This document shows, one piece after another, positions 39,517-50,140 of a DNA stretch of 64,000 bases. The translations under genes and the position numbers were made by a program. The stretch's first letter is position 1. Each line of letters starts with the position of its first letter. Under the pieces are notes generated by a model, which did no database searches, was not told the origin of the DNA, and saw nothing but the letters and a program-made list of their open reading frames with translations. Origin of the DNA: Paracoccaceae bacterium (lineage in GTDB: Bacteria > Pseudomonadota > Alphaproteobacteria > Rhodobacterales > Rhodobacteraceae); assembly GCA_027484915.1 (NCBI GenBank), contig JAIXSA010000105.1:1-64000 (forward strand), in the 5' to 3' direction.

Positions 39517-41196
39517 GTGACGGTCCGCCTTTCCTCACTGTCAAAGGCTGAAGGGGAGCGGTTGCGGGACGAACTGGCGCGTCAGTACCGCATCATCCGG
39601 GGCGAGTCTGCGCTAAGAATTGTCCTTGTCGGGCTCGCCTATGCTGTCTGCGCGAATTACGTCTCGCCCTGGATCATGCTCGCCCTGTTCCTTGTCGAGG
39701 TGGTGGGCGAGGTCATTTCCCAGCGGCTTCTGAAGGGACTGGACCCCCTGCAGGCGCCGGGACGCTACCAGCTGTTCCTGGCAAGCCTCGTGCCGATGGA
39801 GGCAGCCCTGATCACTGCTGCAGGGCTTGTCTGGCTGCAGGACGACCCCTATGCCAAGTCGATCGCCATCGGCATCGTGATGGGGTCGCTTCTGCATCTG
39901 TGCTCGGTCCGGTCGATCCATCTTGCATTGGGTGTCGTCGGCATGACGACGGTGGCGGTGGTGGTGGCCATCTTCAATATCCTGCACTGGGTCGAACAAG
40001 GCAGCTGGGTCGGGTTTGCGGTATCGACCGTCACGGCCCTTGCTGCCACCGCCTATGCCGCGACGGCGATGTTCTCGAACAACCGGCTGCACCGGGCAGG
40101 GGCGGAAGCCACGTCGGCGGCAAAGGCCGCGAATTCTGCCAAGGGCAGGTTTCTGGCCCAGATCAGCCATGAACTGCGCACTCCCCTGAACGCCGTCATC
40201 GGCCTTGTGGAAATCGAGGCTGCAAATGCTGCGGGGTCGTCCCGGCAGCGGCTGCGGACGGTGGCGACCTCGGCTCGGGATCTTGCGGTCATGCTGGACG
40301 ACGCCGTGGATTACTCGGCCCTGACGGAGGGACGTGTCTCCGTCACGCCCCGCCCTGTCGCCCTGCGCCAGGAGCTGGCGGCCAGCCTTCTGGTCTTCGA
40401 ACTGCAGGCGCGCAACCAGGGGCGCGAGTTGACGGTCGGGATCGAGAGGGACGTGCCTGAGGTCGTGCGGATCGACAGCCAGCGGGTGCGGCAATGCCTA
40501 GGCAATCTGATCAGCAATGCGCTCAAGCATTCCTCGCGCGGACGGGTCTCGGTCACGGTGCGCCATCAGCGGGGCCGGTTGCAGATCGACGTGGCAGACC
40601 AGGGCAAGGGCATCCCGCCGGCATTGCAGGACCGGGTGTTCGAACCCTTCTTCCGCGGCTCAAGCGAGACGCCGGGCGTGGGGCTGGGCCTTGCGATCAG
40701 CCGGGCAGTGGCGCGGCAGATGGGGGGCGACCTGGTGCTGGTCCCGGTGGCACAGGGAACGACCTTCCGCCTGACCGTGTCCGCCCCCGAGGCAGAGGCA
40801 CCGCCGGACGCCAGCGGGGTCGCGGATTTCCGCGACCGGGTCATCCTGGTGGTCGATGACATCGCCACGAACCGGCTGGTGGCGTCGCAGCTTCTTGCTG
40901 CGGCAGGTGCGCGGTCGGTGGAGGCAGGCAGCGGACCCGAGGCCCTGGCGCGGCTGGAGCAGGGCGGAATCGATGCCGTGCTGCTGGATCTGATGATGCC
41001 CGGGATGGACGGCCAGGAAACCCTGTTCCGCATCCGCGAGACGCATGGCCGCAAGATCCCGGTGGTGGCGATGACGGCCGATGTCCTGTCTATACGCCGC
41101 GACGATACCTTGCGCGAACGGCTGGACGGCTTCCTGCCCAAGCCGATCCTGCCCGAAACCCTGCGGGAAGTCCTGGCCCGCGTCCTGCGACCCTGA
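39517..41196 (+). CDS. Hybrid sensor histidine kinase / response regulator
   Basis: N-terminal TM region; H-box QISHELRTPLNAVIGL; GVGLGLAISRAVARQMGGDL; receiver domain ILVVDDIATNRLV...DAVLLDLMMPGMDG. Confidence 0.95.
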   Translation: MTVRLSSLSKAEGERLRDELARQYRIIRGESALRIVLVGLAYAVCANYVSPWIMLALFLVEVVGEVISQRLLKGLDPLQAPGRYQLFLASLVPMEAALITAAGLVWLQDDPYAKSIAIGIVMGSLLHLCSVRSIHLALGVVGMTTVAVVVAIFNILHWVEQGSWVGFAVSTVTALAATAYAATAMFSNNRLHRAGAEATSAAKAANSAKGRFLAQISHELRTPLNAVIGLVEIEAANAAGSSRQRLRTVATSARDLAVMLDDAVDYSALTEGRVSVTPRPVALRQELAASLLVFELQARNQGRELTVGIERDVPEVVRIDSQRVRQCLGNLISNALKHSSRGRVSVTVRHQRGRLQIDVADQGKGIPPALQDRVFEPFFRGSSETPGVGLGLAISRAVARQMGGDLVLVPVAQGTTFRLTVSAPEAEAPPDASGVADFRDRVILVVDDIATNRLVASQLLAAAGARSVEAGSGPEALARLEQGGIDAVLLDLMMPGMDGQETLFRIRETHGRKIPVVAMTADVLSIRRDDTLRERLDGFLPKPILPETLREVLARVLRP

Positions 41197-41281
41197 CGCA
41201 TCCGGGCCAGCAATGTCGGTAGCGGACATGACCGCCGCAGCCGGGGGCCCCAGGCTGCAAGGATCAGGCAGGGGGAATGCG

Positions 41282-42730
41282 ATGATCGGAGATCTGGGTG
41301 CCGCGGATGCAACCGCGCTGGCTGCGCTGGTGGCCGCAGGCGAGGTGACGCCGTCCGAGCTGCTTGACGCAGCACTGGCCGCGGTCGAGGCGCGGAACCC
41401 GGCGCTGAACGCGGTCGTCCTGCTGCAGGAAGGCGTTGCGCGGCAAGCCATCGCAGGGGGCCTGCCCCAGGGGCCGTTCCGTGGAGTTCCGTTCCTGATC
41501 AAGGACCTCGGTGCAGAGGCGAAGGATTTCCCCTCGCACAACGGCTCGCGTCTCTATGCGAACACGGTCTATGCGCAGGATTCGGCGATCTTCCAGCGGA
41601 TGCAGGCCACGGGGGTGGTGACCTTCGGGCGCACGACCTCGCCCGAGGGCGGAGTGGGCGCGGCGACCGAGGCGGCGGTTTACGGCGGGCCGACGCGGAA
41701 CCCGTGGAACAGGGACCATACCTCGGGCGGGTCATCGGGCGGCGCGGGCGCGGCGGTGGCGGCGGGGATCGTGGCGTTTGCGCACGGGTCCGACGGGGGC
41801 GGATCGGTGCGGATACCGGCCTCGTCCTGCGGGCTTTTCGGGTTCAAGCCGACGCGGGCGCGGCTGCCGGACGGGCCCTATGCGGGCGAGGGCTGGGCGG
41901 GCATGGCGATCGACGGTTTCCTGACGCGGTCGGTGCGCGACACGGCGGTCATGCTGGACGCCTGCGAAGGCCCGGACCTCGGCGCGCCCTATGTGGCCCC
42001 GGCCCTGGCGCGTGGACATGCTGCTGCGATTTCCCGCCCGCCGCGCCGGTTGCGGGTGGCCATCTGCGACACGAGCTTCACCGGAGAGCCCATCCATCCC
42101 GAGGTGGCCGAAGCCGTCCGCGCGGCCGGTCGGCTGCTGGAAAGCCTGGGGCACTTGGTCGAACCGGGTCGGCCCAAGGCGGACGTGCCGATGATGATGC
42201 GGGCCTGGACCGATATCGTCGGCATCGGCACGGCGCTGTCGATCCGCTCAAAGCTGGGTGACCGGGCCCCCACGGCGGATGAAGTCGAAGGCGTCGGACG
42301 CGGCGCCTGGGCCTATGCGCAGACGCTGCACCCGACGCGTTATCTGCAGGCGGTGGGCGAGATCCACGCCTTTGGCCGACAGATGGCCGGGTTCTTTCAG
42401 CCCGACGGCGGTGGGGGTCCGGACATTCTGCTTTCGGCAACCCTGGCAGAGCCGCCTGCGAAGGTCGGCCGGTTCAACCATGCGACCGACGACTACGTCG
42501 CCTTCCGCACCGGCCCGAACGGCATCTTCGCCTATTCCCCCTTCTGCGCGGTCTTCAACGCCTCGGGCCAACCAGCGGCAAGCCTGCCGCTGGGGTGGTC
42601 GCAGTCGGGGCTGCCCATCGGCATCCATCTGGCGGCGGCCTTCGGGCAGGACGAGGAGCTGATCGCGCTTTGTGCGGAAATCGAGCGGGCCGCCCCCTGG
42701 GCGGGCAAGCGCGCGCCGATGGCAGGTTAG
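41282..42730 (+). CDS. Amidase (amidase signature family)
   Basis: [52 protein letters not shown]. Confidence 0.95.
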   Translation: MIGDLGAADATALAALVAAGEVTPSELLDAALAAVEARNPALNAVVLLQEGVARQAIAGGLPQGPFRGVPFLIKDLGAEAKDFPSHNGSRLYANTVYAQDSAIFQRMQATGVVTFGRTTSPEGGVGAATEAAVYGGPTRNPWNRDHTSGGSSGGAGAAVAAGIVAFAHGSDGGGSVRIPASSCGLFGFKPTRARLPDGPYAGEGWAGMAIDGFLTRSVRDTAVMLDACEGPDLGAPYVAPALARGHAAAISRPPRRLRVAICDTSFTGEPIHPEVAEAVRAAGRLLESLGHLVEPGRPKADVPMMMRAWTDIVGIGTALSIRSKLGDRAPTADEVEGVGRGAWAYAQTLHPTRYLQAVGEIHAFGRQMAGFFQPDGGGGPDILLSATLAEPPAKVGRFNHATDDYVAFRTGPNGIFAYSPFCAVFNASGQPAASLPLGWSQSGLPIGIHLAAAFGQDEELIALCAEIERAAPWAGKRAPMAG

Positions 42731-42819
42731 GGGCAAGGAATCGCTTGTCAGCGAACTTCTGCGCGGCTCAATATGATCAAACGGGGAAGACGGAAATCAG
42801 GGAAGACAAGGGGGCGGCC

Positions 42820-43884
42820 GTGACCGATGAGGTGACGATCTCGGCCCGGAATGTCGTGAAGGCCTTCGGGCAGGGCGCGGCCGCTTTGCGGGCGCTGGAC
42901 GATGTTTCGGTGGACATCCGGCGGGGGGAGTTCTTCACGCTGCTCGGGCCGTCGGGCTGTGGCAAGACCACGCTTTTGCGGCTGATCGCCGGGTTCGAGA
43001 TGCCGACCGACGGCACGATCCTGCTGGACGGAACCGACATCACCACGTTGCCGCCAAACAAGCGGCCGGTGAATACTGTGTTCCAAAGTTACGCGCTGTT
43101 TCCGCACCTGACCGTGGCGCAGAACATCGCCTTCGGGCTTGAAATGCTTGGGAAATCTGCGTCCGAGGTCAAGGCGCGCACCGCGCAGATGCTGGCGCTG
43201 GTGAAGCTGGAAGCGATGGCGGGGCGCAAGACCAGCCAGCTGTCCGGCGGCCAGCAGCAGCGGGTGGCGCTGGCCCGGGCACTGGCGCCGCAGCCGAAGG
43301 TTCTGCTCCTGGACGAGCCGCTCAGCGCGCTGGACCTCAAGCTGCGCAAGGAGATGCAGATCGAGCTGAAGCGGCTTCAGCTGGAAACCGGGATCACCTT
43401 CATCTTCGTCACCCACGACCAGGAAGAAGCGCTGACCATGTCCGACCGCATCGCGGTGATGAGCGCGGGCAAGATCCAGCAGGTCGGGACGGCAAAGGAA
43501 ATCTACATCCACCCGAGGAACCGTTTCGTCGCCAGTTTCATTGGCGAGACCAACTTCCTGACCGGCAGCGCCGAGGATGGCGCACTTCGCCTGGCCACGG
43601 GCGAACGGATCGAAGTGCCCGGCCTTCGCGCGGGGGGTACAGTCACTGTCAGTGTCCGGCCCGAACAGTTGCGCCTTGGCCGACCCGAGGATGGCGGCCT
43701 GCAGGCGAAGGTGAAGTCGCTGGTCTACTTCGGCACCGATACGCATTGCCACCTGGGGCTGGCCGACGGGACGGAGATCGTCGCACGGCTGCAAAGCCCG
43801 GCCTCGGGCGAGGCGGGCCTTGCCGAGGGTCAGGCCGCCGGCATCCGCTTTGCCGAAGGCGCCGTCCAGCGGGTGGAGGACTGA
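42820..43884 (+). CDS. potA: Polyamine-type ABC transporter ATP-binding protein
   Basis: [55 protein letters not shown]-terminal TOBE-like region; GTG start. Confidence 0.92.
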   Translation: MTDEVTISARNVVKAFGQGAAALRALDDVSVDIRRGEFFTLLGPSGCGKTTLLRLIAGFEMPTDGTILLDGTDITTLPPNKRPVNTVFQSYALFPHLTVAQNIAFGLEMLGKSASEVKARTAQMLALVKLEAMAGRKTSQLSGGQQQRVALARALAPQPKVLLLDEPLSALDLKLRKEMQIELKRLQLETGITFIFVTHDQEEALTMSDRIAVMSAGKIQQVGTAKEIYIHPRNRFVASFIGETNFLTGSAEDGALRLATGERIEVPGLRAGGTVTVSVRPEQLRLGRPEDGGLQAKVKSLVYFGTDTHCHLGLADGTEIVARLQSPASGEAGLAEGQAAGIRFAEGAVQRVED

Positions 43885-43886
43885 CC

Positions 43887-44801
43887 ATGAGCCCCGCCGA
43901 AGAGGCCGTCCTTGCAAGGTCCGACCGCAACGGCTGGTTGCTGGTCCTTCCGGCGCTGGTGGTCCTGGGCCTGGCCGCGATCCTGCCGCTTCTGGTCATG
44001 CTGGTCTATTCCGTCCTGACACCGGGCGAATTCGGCAACGTCGAATGGCAGTTCTCGTGGGACGGCTGGTTCTCGATCCTGTTCCAGCGCGACATCTTCG
44101 ACGGGACGCTCAGCCTTGCCGACGCGCATCTGACGATCTTCTGGCGGTCGCTCTGGCTGTCGGTCGTCACGACGGTCCTTGCCTTCGTCGTTGGCTTCCC
44201 GACGGCCTGGTTCATCGCCACTCGTCCCGTCCAGGAGCGGCCGGTCTGGCTGTTCCTGGTGACGCTGCCATTCTGGACCAACCTTCTGATCCGCACCTTC
44301 GCCATTCTGGAAGTGATCCGGTCCGAGGGGCTGATCAACACTGCCCTGATGCGGACCGGCGTCATCGAAGAGCCGATCCAGATGCTGTACACCGACGGCG
44401 CGGTGTTGGTGGGCATGGCCTACGTCTACTTGCCGCTGATGGTCCTGCCGCTCTATGCCGCGATCGACCGCTTCGACATGCGGATGCTCGAGGCGGCCTA
44501 CGACCTTTATGCCAGCCGCTGGCAGGCCCTTCGCCGCGTGGTTCTGCCCATCGTAAAGCCGGGCATCGTCGCCGGGTCGATCCTGGTCTTCGTGCCCTCG
44601 CTTGGCGCCTATGTCACGCCGCGCGTGCTGGGCGGCGGCAAGAACATGATGATCGGCAACTTCATCGAGTTGCAGTTCGGCCAGGGGCGCAACTGGCCCT
44701 TGGGGGCGGCACTGTCGATGATGCTTCTGATCATCGTCACCATAGCGCTTCTGTTCTACGTGCGCGCCGCCAACCGGGCACCGGGTGATCGACATGGCTG
44801 A
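43887..44801 (+). CDS. potB: Polyamine-type ABC transporter permease
   Basis: PFWTNLLIRTFAILEVIRSEGLIN; EAAYDLYASRWQALRRVVLPIVKPGI EAA loop. Confidence 0.92.
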   Translation: MSPAEEAVLARSDRNGWLLVLPALVVLGLAAILPLLVMLVYSVLTPGEFGNVEWQFSWDGWFSILFQRDIFDGTLSLADAHLTIFWRSLWLSVVTTVLAFVVGFPTAWFIATRPVQERPVWLFLVTLPFWTNLLIRTFAILEVIRSEGLINTALMRTGVIEEPIQMLYTDGAVLVGMAYVYLPLMVLPLYAAIDRFDMRMLEAAYDLYASRWQALRRVVLPIVKPGIVAGSILVFVPSLGAYVTPRVLGGGKNMMIGNFIELQFGQGRNWPLGAALSMMLLIIVTIALLFYVRAANRAPGDRHG

Positions 44802-45594
44802 CCGTTTCGCAGTCAATCGCCTTCCCGGCTTCACCACCATCGCGGCGCTGGCGTTCCTGGCGCTGTACATCCCCATCGTGACGCTGGTGTTCTTCTCGTT
44901 CAACGCCGGAAAGACGGTGATGGACTGGGGCGGCTTCTCGCTGCAGTGGTATGTCGTTGCGTGGAACAACGTCGCTGTGCAAGAGGCGGCCTGGCGATCG
45001 GTGGTCATCGCGTTCTGGGCCACGCTGATCGCCACGACCGTCGCCACGATGGCCGCCCTTGGCACCACGCGGCGGCGTGCGTTTCGTGGGCAGACGGCGG
45101 TCTACGTGGCGATAAACCAGCCCCTGATGGTGCCCGAGATCGTGACTGCCGTGGCGCTTCTGATCGTCTTTGCCTGGGTCAAGGTCCAGACGGGCTACCA
45201 GGGGCTTGGGTACCTGATCCTGGCCCATGCCGCCTTCTGCATCCCCTTCGCCTACCTGCCGATCCGCGCCCGGCTTGAGGGGATGGACCTCAGCCTGGAA
45301 ACGGCAGCGGCGGACCTCTATGCAAGCCCGTGGATGACCTTCCGCCGGGTGACGTTGCCGCTTCTTGCGCCCGGGATCGTGGCGGGGGCCATGCTGGCCT
45401 TCATCACCTCGCTGGACGACGTGGTGATTACCGAGTTCGTGAAATCCGCAGGACAGGACACGCTGCCGACCTACATGCTGGGACAGTTGCGCCGCGGGGT
45501 TACGCCCGAGGTGAACGCGATCTCGACGGTGCTTTTGGGCCTGACCGTGGCCATCCTGACGGCTTTCTTCCTGCTAACCCGCGAACGGCGCTGA
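44794..45594 (+). CDS. potC: Polyamine-type ABC transporter permease
   Basis: ETAAADLYASPWMTFRRVTLPLLAPGIVAGAMLAFITSLDDVVITEF. Confidence 0.92.
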   Translation: MADRFAVNRLPGFTTIAALAFLALYIPIVTLVFFSFNAGKTVMDWGGFSLQWYVVAWNNVAVQEAAWRSVVIAFWATLIATTVATMAALGTTRRRAFRGQTAVYVAINQPLMVPEIVTAVALLIVFAWVKVQTGYQGLGYLILAHAAFCIPFAYLPIRARLEGMDLSLETAAADLYASPWMTFRRVTLPLLAPGIVAGAMLAFITSLDDVVITEFVKSAGQDTLPTYMLGQLRRGVTPEVNAISTVLLGLTVAILTAFFLLTRERR

Positions 45595-45627
45595 CAAAAG
45601 ACGCCGCAACCCAACTAGGAGACGACG

Positions 45628-46650
45628 ATGAAACGGATGATGACTGCCCTGGCGCTGCTTCTTGCGGCGACCCCTGCTCTCGCCGAGGGCGAGCTGCAGC
45701 TTTACAACTGGGGCAACTACACCAGCCCCGAGCTTCTGGCGAAGTTTGAGGCGGAGACCGGGATCAAGGTCACCGTGACCGACTACGACAGCAACGACAC
45801 CGCGCTGGCGAAGATCGAGGCCGGTGGCGCCGGGTTTGACCTGGTCGTCCCCTCGGCCAACTACGTGCCGATCTGGATCGAGAAGGGCCTGGTGCAGGAA
45901 CTGGACCTGTCCAAGTTGCCGAACCACAAGAACATCGCCCCGGAATGGATGAACGTCGACTACGACAACGGCCGGAAATACTCGGTTCCGTGGCAGTGGG
46001 GCACGACCGGCGTCGCGGTCAACAAGACGGTCTATGGCGGCGACGTGAACACCAGCGCGATCTGGCTGGATCCGCCGGAGGAACTCAAGGGCAAGATCAA
46101 CGTCACGCCCGAGATGAACGACGTCGTGGCGCTGGCGACGATGTATGTCGGTGGAGAGCCCTGCACCGAGGATACCGAAGTCCTGAAGAAGGTCCGCGAT
46201 GTCCTTCTGGCGGCAAAGCCGAACTGGATGTCGATGGACTACGGTATGGAAGACAAGATGGCGACGAATGACGTTCCCGCCTCGGTCTACTGGAACGGTG
46301 CCATGCTGCGCGCCCGTCTGAAGAACCCCGACATCGTCTACGGCTATCCGAAGGAAGGCTACATCGTCTGGATGGACCAGGTGATGCTGCTGAAGGACGC
46401 CAAGAACGTCGAAGAGGCCTACAAGTTCCTCGACTTCATCGCCGTGCCCGAAAACGCCGCGATGATCAGCGCCTTTGCCCGCTATGCCAACGGCATCGCT
46501 GGGTCTGATGCCTTCATGCCCGACGACATGAAGACCGCGCCCGAGATCGTTGTCCCGGCCGAGTTCGCCGACAAGGGCCACTTCATCCCCACCTGCAGCC
46601 CGAAGGCCCAGGAATACATCACCGCGATCTGGACCGAGCTGCAGAAGTAA
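45628..46650 (+). CDS. potD: Polyamine-type ABC transporter substrate-binding protein
   Basis: Signal peptide; ELQLYNWGNYTSPELLAKFEAETGIKVTVTDYDSNDTALAKIEAGGAGFDLVVPS. Confidence 0.93.
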   Translation: MKRMMTALALLLAATPALAEGELQLYNWGNYTSPELLAKFEAETGIKVTVTDYDSNDTALAKIEAGGAGFDLVVPSANYVPIWIEKGLVQELDLSKLPNHKNIAPEWMNVDYDNGRKYSVPWQWGTTGVAVNKTVYGGDVNTSAIWLDPPEELKGKINVTPEMNDVVALATMYVGGEPCTEDTEVLKKVRDVLLAAKPNWMSMDYGMEDKMATNDVPASVYWNGAMLRARLKNPDIVYGYPKEGYIVWMDQVMLLKDAKNVEEAYKFLDFIAVPENAAMISAFARYANGIAGSDAFMPDDMKTAPEIVVPAEFADKGHFIPTCSPKAQEYITAIWTELQK

Positions 46651-46715
46651 GGTCCTGAAACCAATCGTCCCGGGGGGAGGCGCTCCCCCCGGACCCATGC
46701 AGGATTTTTGCGGAA

Positions 46716-48143
46716 GTGAACGCCGTGCTGGAATGGTCCGCCTCTGAACTTTCGCGGGCGATCCACGCCCGGAAGGTCGCCCCGTCCGAAGTCATGTCCG
46801 CCTGGCTGGCGCAGATACAGGCCGTGAACGGCACCGTGAATGCCATCGTATCGCTGCGCGACCCCGATGATCTGATGGCCGAGGCGCGGGTGCTGGACGA
46901 CGTGTCGCCCGCGGGCTGGCTGCACGGAATCCCCTTTGCAGTGAAGGATCTCGTGGCGACCAAGGGGGTCCGGACGACTTGGGGCTCGCCGCTTTTTGCG
47001 GATCACCTGCCAACGAAGGATGATCTGGTCGCAGCCCGTCTGCGTGCCAGCGGGGCCGTGATCGCGGCCAAGACCAACGTACCGGAATGGGGTCAGGGAT
47101 CGCATTCCTTCAACCCCGTGTTCGGGGTGACCCGCAACCCCTATGACCTGTCGCGCGGTGCGGGTGGCTCGTCCGGTGGCGCGGCGGCGGCGCTGGCGAC
47201 CCGGATGGCCTGGGTGGCGGACGGGTCGGACATGATGGGGTCGCTGCGCAATCCCGCCGCCTTCTGCAACGTCTACGGCTTCCGCCCGACCTGGGGCCTT
47301 GTTCCGCAGGACGCCGAGGGTGACAGCTACCTGTCGACGCTGTCCACCGAGGGCCCGATGGCCCGGACGGTGGAGGACGTGGCGCACCTGCTTCTGGTGC
47401 TGGCGGGCGAGAACCCGGAAGTCCCTTTCCCCCGCGAAGTGCCGTCGCTGGCGCTGGACCGCGACCTGAACGGCCTGCGCATCGGCTGGCTTGCCGACTG
47501 GGGCGGGGCCTATCCGATGGAACCAGGCATCCTGGACCTGTGCGAGACGGCATTGCGGCAGATGGAAGCGATGGGCGCGGTGGTCGAGCACCTGCCCCCG
47601 CCCTTCCCGGCCGAAAAGCTGTGGAGCTCCTGGACCACGCTCCGCGCGATGCTGAACGCGGGCGGCAAACGGGCGCTGGCAGAGGACCCGGCCAAGCGCG
47701 CCCAGACCAAGCCCGAGACGATCTGGGAGATCGAGCAGGGCCTTGGCCTGTCGGCCCAGGCGGTCTACGAGGCCAGCGTGATCCGCAGCCGCTGGCATGC
47801 TTACGCGGCGCGGCTTTTCGACCGGTACGACGCCGTTGTCTTGCCAAGCGCGCAAGTCTGGCCCTTCCCCACTGACTGGCGTTGGCCAGAGGAGATTGCG
47901 GGGCGAAAGATGGACACCTATCACCGCTGGATGGAGGTGGTGATCCCGGCCAGCCTGATCGGCCTGCCGGCCCTCTCGGTCCCCGTCGGGTTCGGTGCGC
48001 TGGGTCTGCCGATGGGGATGCAGATCATCGGGCGGTCCGGGGACGACCGGGGCGTCTTGTCCATTGGCCAGGCCTGGCACCGCGCCACCGAATGGCCGCA
48101 GCGCCGACCGCCGGTGCTGGCAACGCCGTCACCTTCGCGCTAA
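46716..48143 (+). CDS. Amidase (amidase signature family)
   Basis: NPYDLSRGAGGSSGGAAAALATRMAWVADGSDMMGSLRNPAAFCNVYGFRP. Confidence 0.95.
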   Translation: MNAVLEWSASELSRAIHARKVAPSEVMSAWLAQIQAVNGTVNAIVSLRDPDDLMAEARVLDDVSPAGWLHGIPFAVKDLVATKGVRTTWGSPLFADHLPTKDDLVAARLRASGAVIAAKTNVPEWGQGSHSFNPVFGVTRNPYDLSRGAGGSSGGAAAALATRMAWVADGSDMMGSLRNPAAFCNVYGFRPTWGLVPQDAEGDSYLSTLSTEGPMARTVEDVAHLLLVLAGENPEVPFPREVPSLALDRDLNGLRIGWLADWGGAYPMEPGILDLCETALRQMEAMGAVVEHLPPPFPAEKLWSSWTTLRAMLNAGGKRALAEDPAKRAQTKPETIWEIEQGLGLSAQAVYEASVIRSRWHAYAARLFDRYDAVVLPSAQVWPFPTDWRWPEEIAGRKMDTYHRWMEVVIPASLIGLPALSVPVGFGALGLPMGMQIIGRSGDDRGVLSIGQAWHRATEWPQRRPPVLATPSPSR

Positions 48144-48168
48144 GGCTGTCCCAAAAGGGGAGGCCAGG

Positions 48169-48879
48169 ATGATCCTTGGGCATATCGGGGCACGCAAGGG
48201 CTCGAAAGGCGTGCCGGGCAAGAACTTTCGCCCGCTTTGCGGCAAACCGCTGATCGACTGGTCACTTGACCAGCTTTTCGCCAATCCGCGCGTTGGCGCA
48301 ATCGTGGTGTCCACCGATGATGAAGCGATCTATGATCACGCGGTCAGGCGCGGCGCACTGGCGATCGGGCTAAGGCCGGCAGAGCTTGCCACCGACACCG
48401 CGCCGAAATGGGGCGTCTGGCAGCATGCCCTGGCGGCAAGCGAGGCGTTGACCGGGCCGGTTTCGGCGTTCCTCGACTTGGACTGCACCTCGCCGCTGCG
48501 GCTGCCAGAGGATATCGATGGTGCACTGACACTTTACGAAATCGAACATCCAGACATGGTCATGAGCGTCTGCGAGGCGAGAAAGAATCCATATTTCAAC
48601 CTTGTGGAACCGGACGCCCAGGGTACGCTGCATGTATCCAAGCCCCTGCCCGGCGGCGTCTGGGCCAGGCAGGATGCGCCCACGGTCTATGAACATGTCG
48701 GGATGGTCTACGTCGTGGACCCGGACTACCTGCGGCGCGCCAAGACGATCTACGAAGGCCGGGTGATCCCTTACGTCCTTCCGGCCGAGCGCTGCCACGA
48801 CATCGACACGCCCTACGACTTCCGGCTGGTCGAGTTCCTTTTGTCCGAGCAGCTGAAGGACGGCATCCTCAAGGCTTGA
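48169..48879 (+). CDS. neuA: Acylneuraminate cytidylyltransferase family (NeuA-like)
   Basis: GHIGARKGSKGVPGKNFRPLCGKPLIDWSLDQL, VSTDDEAIYDHA, FLDLDCTSPLRLPEDIDGAL. Confidence 0.92.
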   Translation: MILGHIGARKGSKGVPGKNFRPLCGKPLIDWSLDQLFANPRVGAIVVSTDDEAIYDHAVRRGALAIGLRPAELATDTAPKWGVWQHALAASEALTGPVSAFLDLDCTSPLRLPEDIDGALTLYEIEHPDMVMSVCEARKNPYFNLVEPDAQGTLHVSKPLPGGVWARQDAPTVYEHVGMVYVVDPDYLRRAKTIYEGRVIPYVLPAERCHDIDTPYDFRLVEFLLSEQLKDGILKA

Positions 48880-50140
48880 GCAAGGGCGCAACCGCCGCAA
48901 CGGTCTTGGCGGTTGCCCCCGAATGCGCCGCGACAAAGGCGCTGATCGCCTGTGGCGAGGGGTCAGGCCAGTCCAGTACATCCCGCACCAGGCGGTCGGC
49001 GGTCGTCTGGTGACATACCCCGGCGGCGATGGCCTCGACCGCAGGGTATTCGATGGTCTGGATATGCGGGCCGACCAGCACTGGCAGCTTCAAAGCCAAT
49101 GGCTCGATGATGTTGTGCGACCCCTTGGGCTGGAACCCGCCCCCCACCACGACGCGGTCGGCAAGGCCAAGGTAGAAATACATCTCGCCCAGGGAATCCC
49201 CCAGCAGCACATCCATCGGCGCATCCGACAGGGACGCGAACTTGCGGTCCAGCCGCTGGCTGCGGCGGTCAAAAAGGATGCCCCGGTCCCGCATGGCCTG
49301 GGCCACCGGACCGAACCGCTCGGGCGCGCGGGGGATGAACAGGATGACGGGCGGCGTGCGCACCGACAGGATCTCCTGCGCCGCGGCAAGGAACAACGCC
49401 TCTTCCGGCTCGGTCACCGAGGCGAAGGCGATGACCCGGCGCGGGCCAAGCTGTGGGCGCACTGTGGCGGCGGCGGCCAGATGCGCGGCTGGGATCGGCT
49501 GGTCGAACCGCAGCTCACCCGTGACCGCGATGTCGCGGACCCCGACCGAGGCAAAACGCTGCGCCTGCAGATCCGACTTCACGAAAGCCCCGGCAAAGCC
49601 GCGCATCACCGCTGGACGGATGCCGAAGCGGGCGTCGCGCGCCATCGAATCCGTCGGATACTGGGCGTTGCACATGTAAAGCGGCACCTTCGCCGCCTTC
49701 GAGGCGAAGACCATGCGCGGCCAGATCTCGATTTCCATCACCAGGCCCAGCTTGGGGCGAAACGACTTGAAGAACCCCGCGTAAGCCCATGACATCTCGA
49801 ACGGAACCCAGACGGCGGCCAAGCGGCCCGAAGCGATCTCGGCTGCGAAGACCTTGCCCGCCTCGCGCCGCCCGGCGGGGGTGAAATGGGTGGTGACGAT
49901 CCGTTCCCCACGGTCCAGCAGCGCCCGGATCAGCGGCACCGCCGAGCGCAGTTCGCCCAGCGAAACGGCATGGACCCAGACCGCGCCGGGAAGGCCCTGC
50001 GCATGGTGGCCGAAGCGTTCCGCCAGATGGCTGGTGTAGTCCGGGTCCTTCCGCCCCCGGCGCCAGAGGTAGGCCAGCACAATGGGCAGACCCAGGTGCC
50101 ACAGAACCGACCAGAAACGCAGGAAAAGCCAAAGCCTCAT
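48869..50140 (-). CDS. WaaA/GT30-like (Kdo transferase family) glycosyltransferase, paralog 1
   Basis: AVWVHAVSLGELRSAVPLIRALLDRGERIVTTHFTPAGRR; GLVMEIEIWPRMV; VVVGGGFQPKGSHNIIEPLALKLPVLVGPHIQ. Confidence 0.85.
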   Translation of the reverse strand: MRLWLFLRFWSVLWHLGLPIVLAYLWRRGRKDPDYTSHLAERFGHHAQGLPGAVWVHAVSLGELRSAVPLIRALLDRGERIVTTHFTPAGRREAGKVFAAEIASGRLAAVWVPFEMSWAYAGFFKSFRPKLGLVMEIEIWPRMVFASKAAKVPLYMCNAQYPTDSMARDARFGIRPAVMRGFAGAFVKSDLQAQRFASVGVRDIAVTGELRFDQPIPAAHLAAAATVRPQLGPRRVIAFASVTEPEEALFLAAAQEILSVRTPPVILFIPRAPERFGPVAQAMRDRGILFDRRSQRLDRKFASLSDAPMDVLLGDSLGEMYFYLGLADRVVVGGGFQPKGSHNIIEPLALKLPVLVGPHIQTIEYPAVEAIAAGVCHQTTADRLVRDVLDWPDPSPQAISAFVAAHSGATAKTVAAVAPLLKP

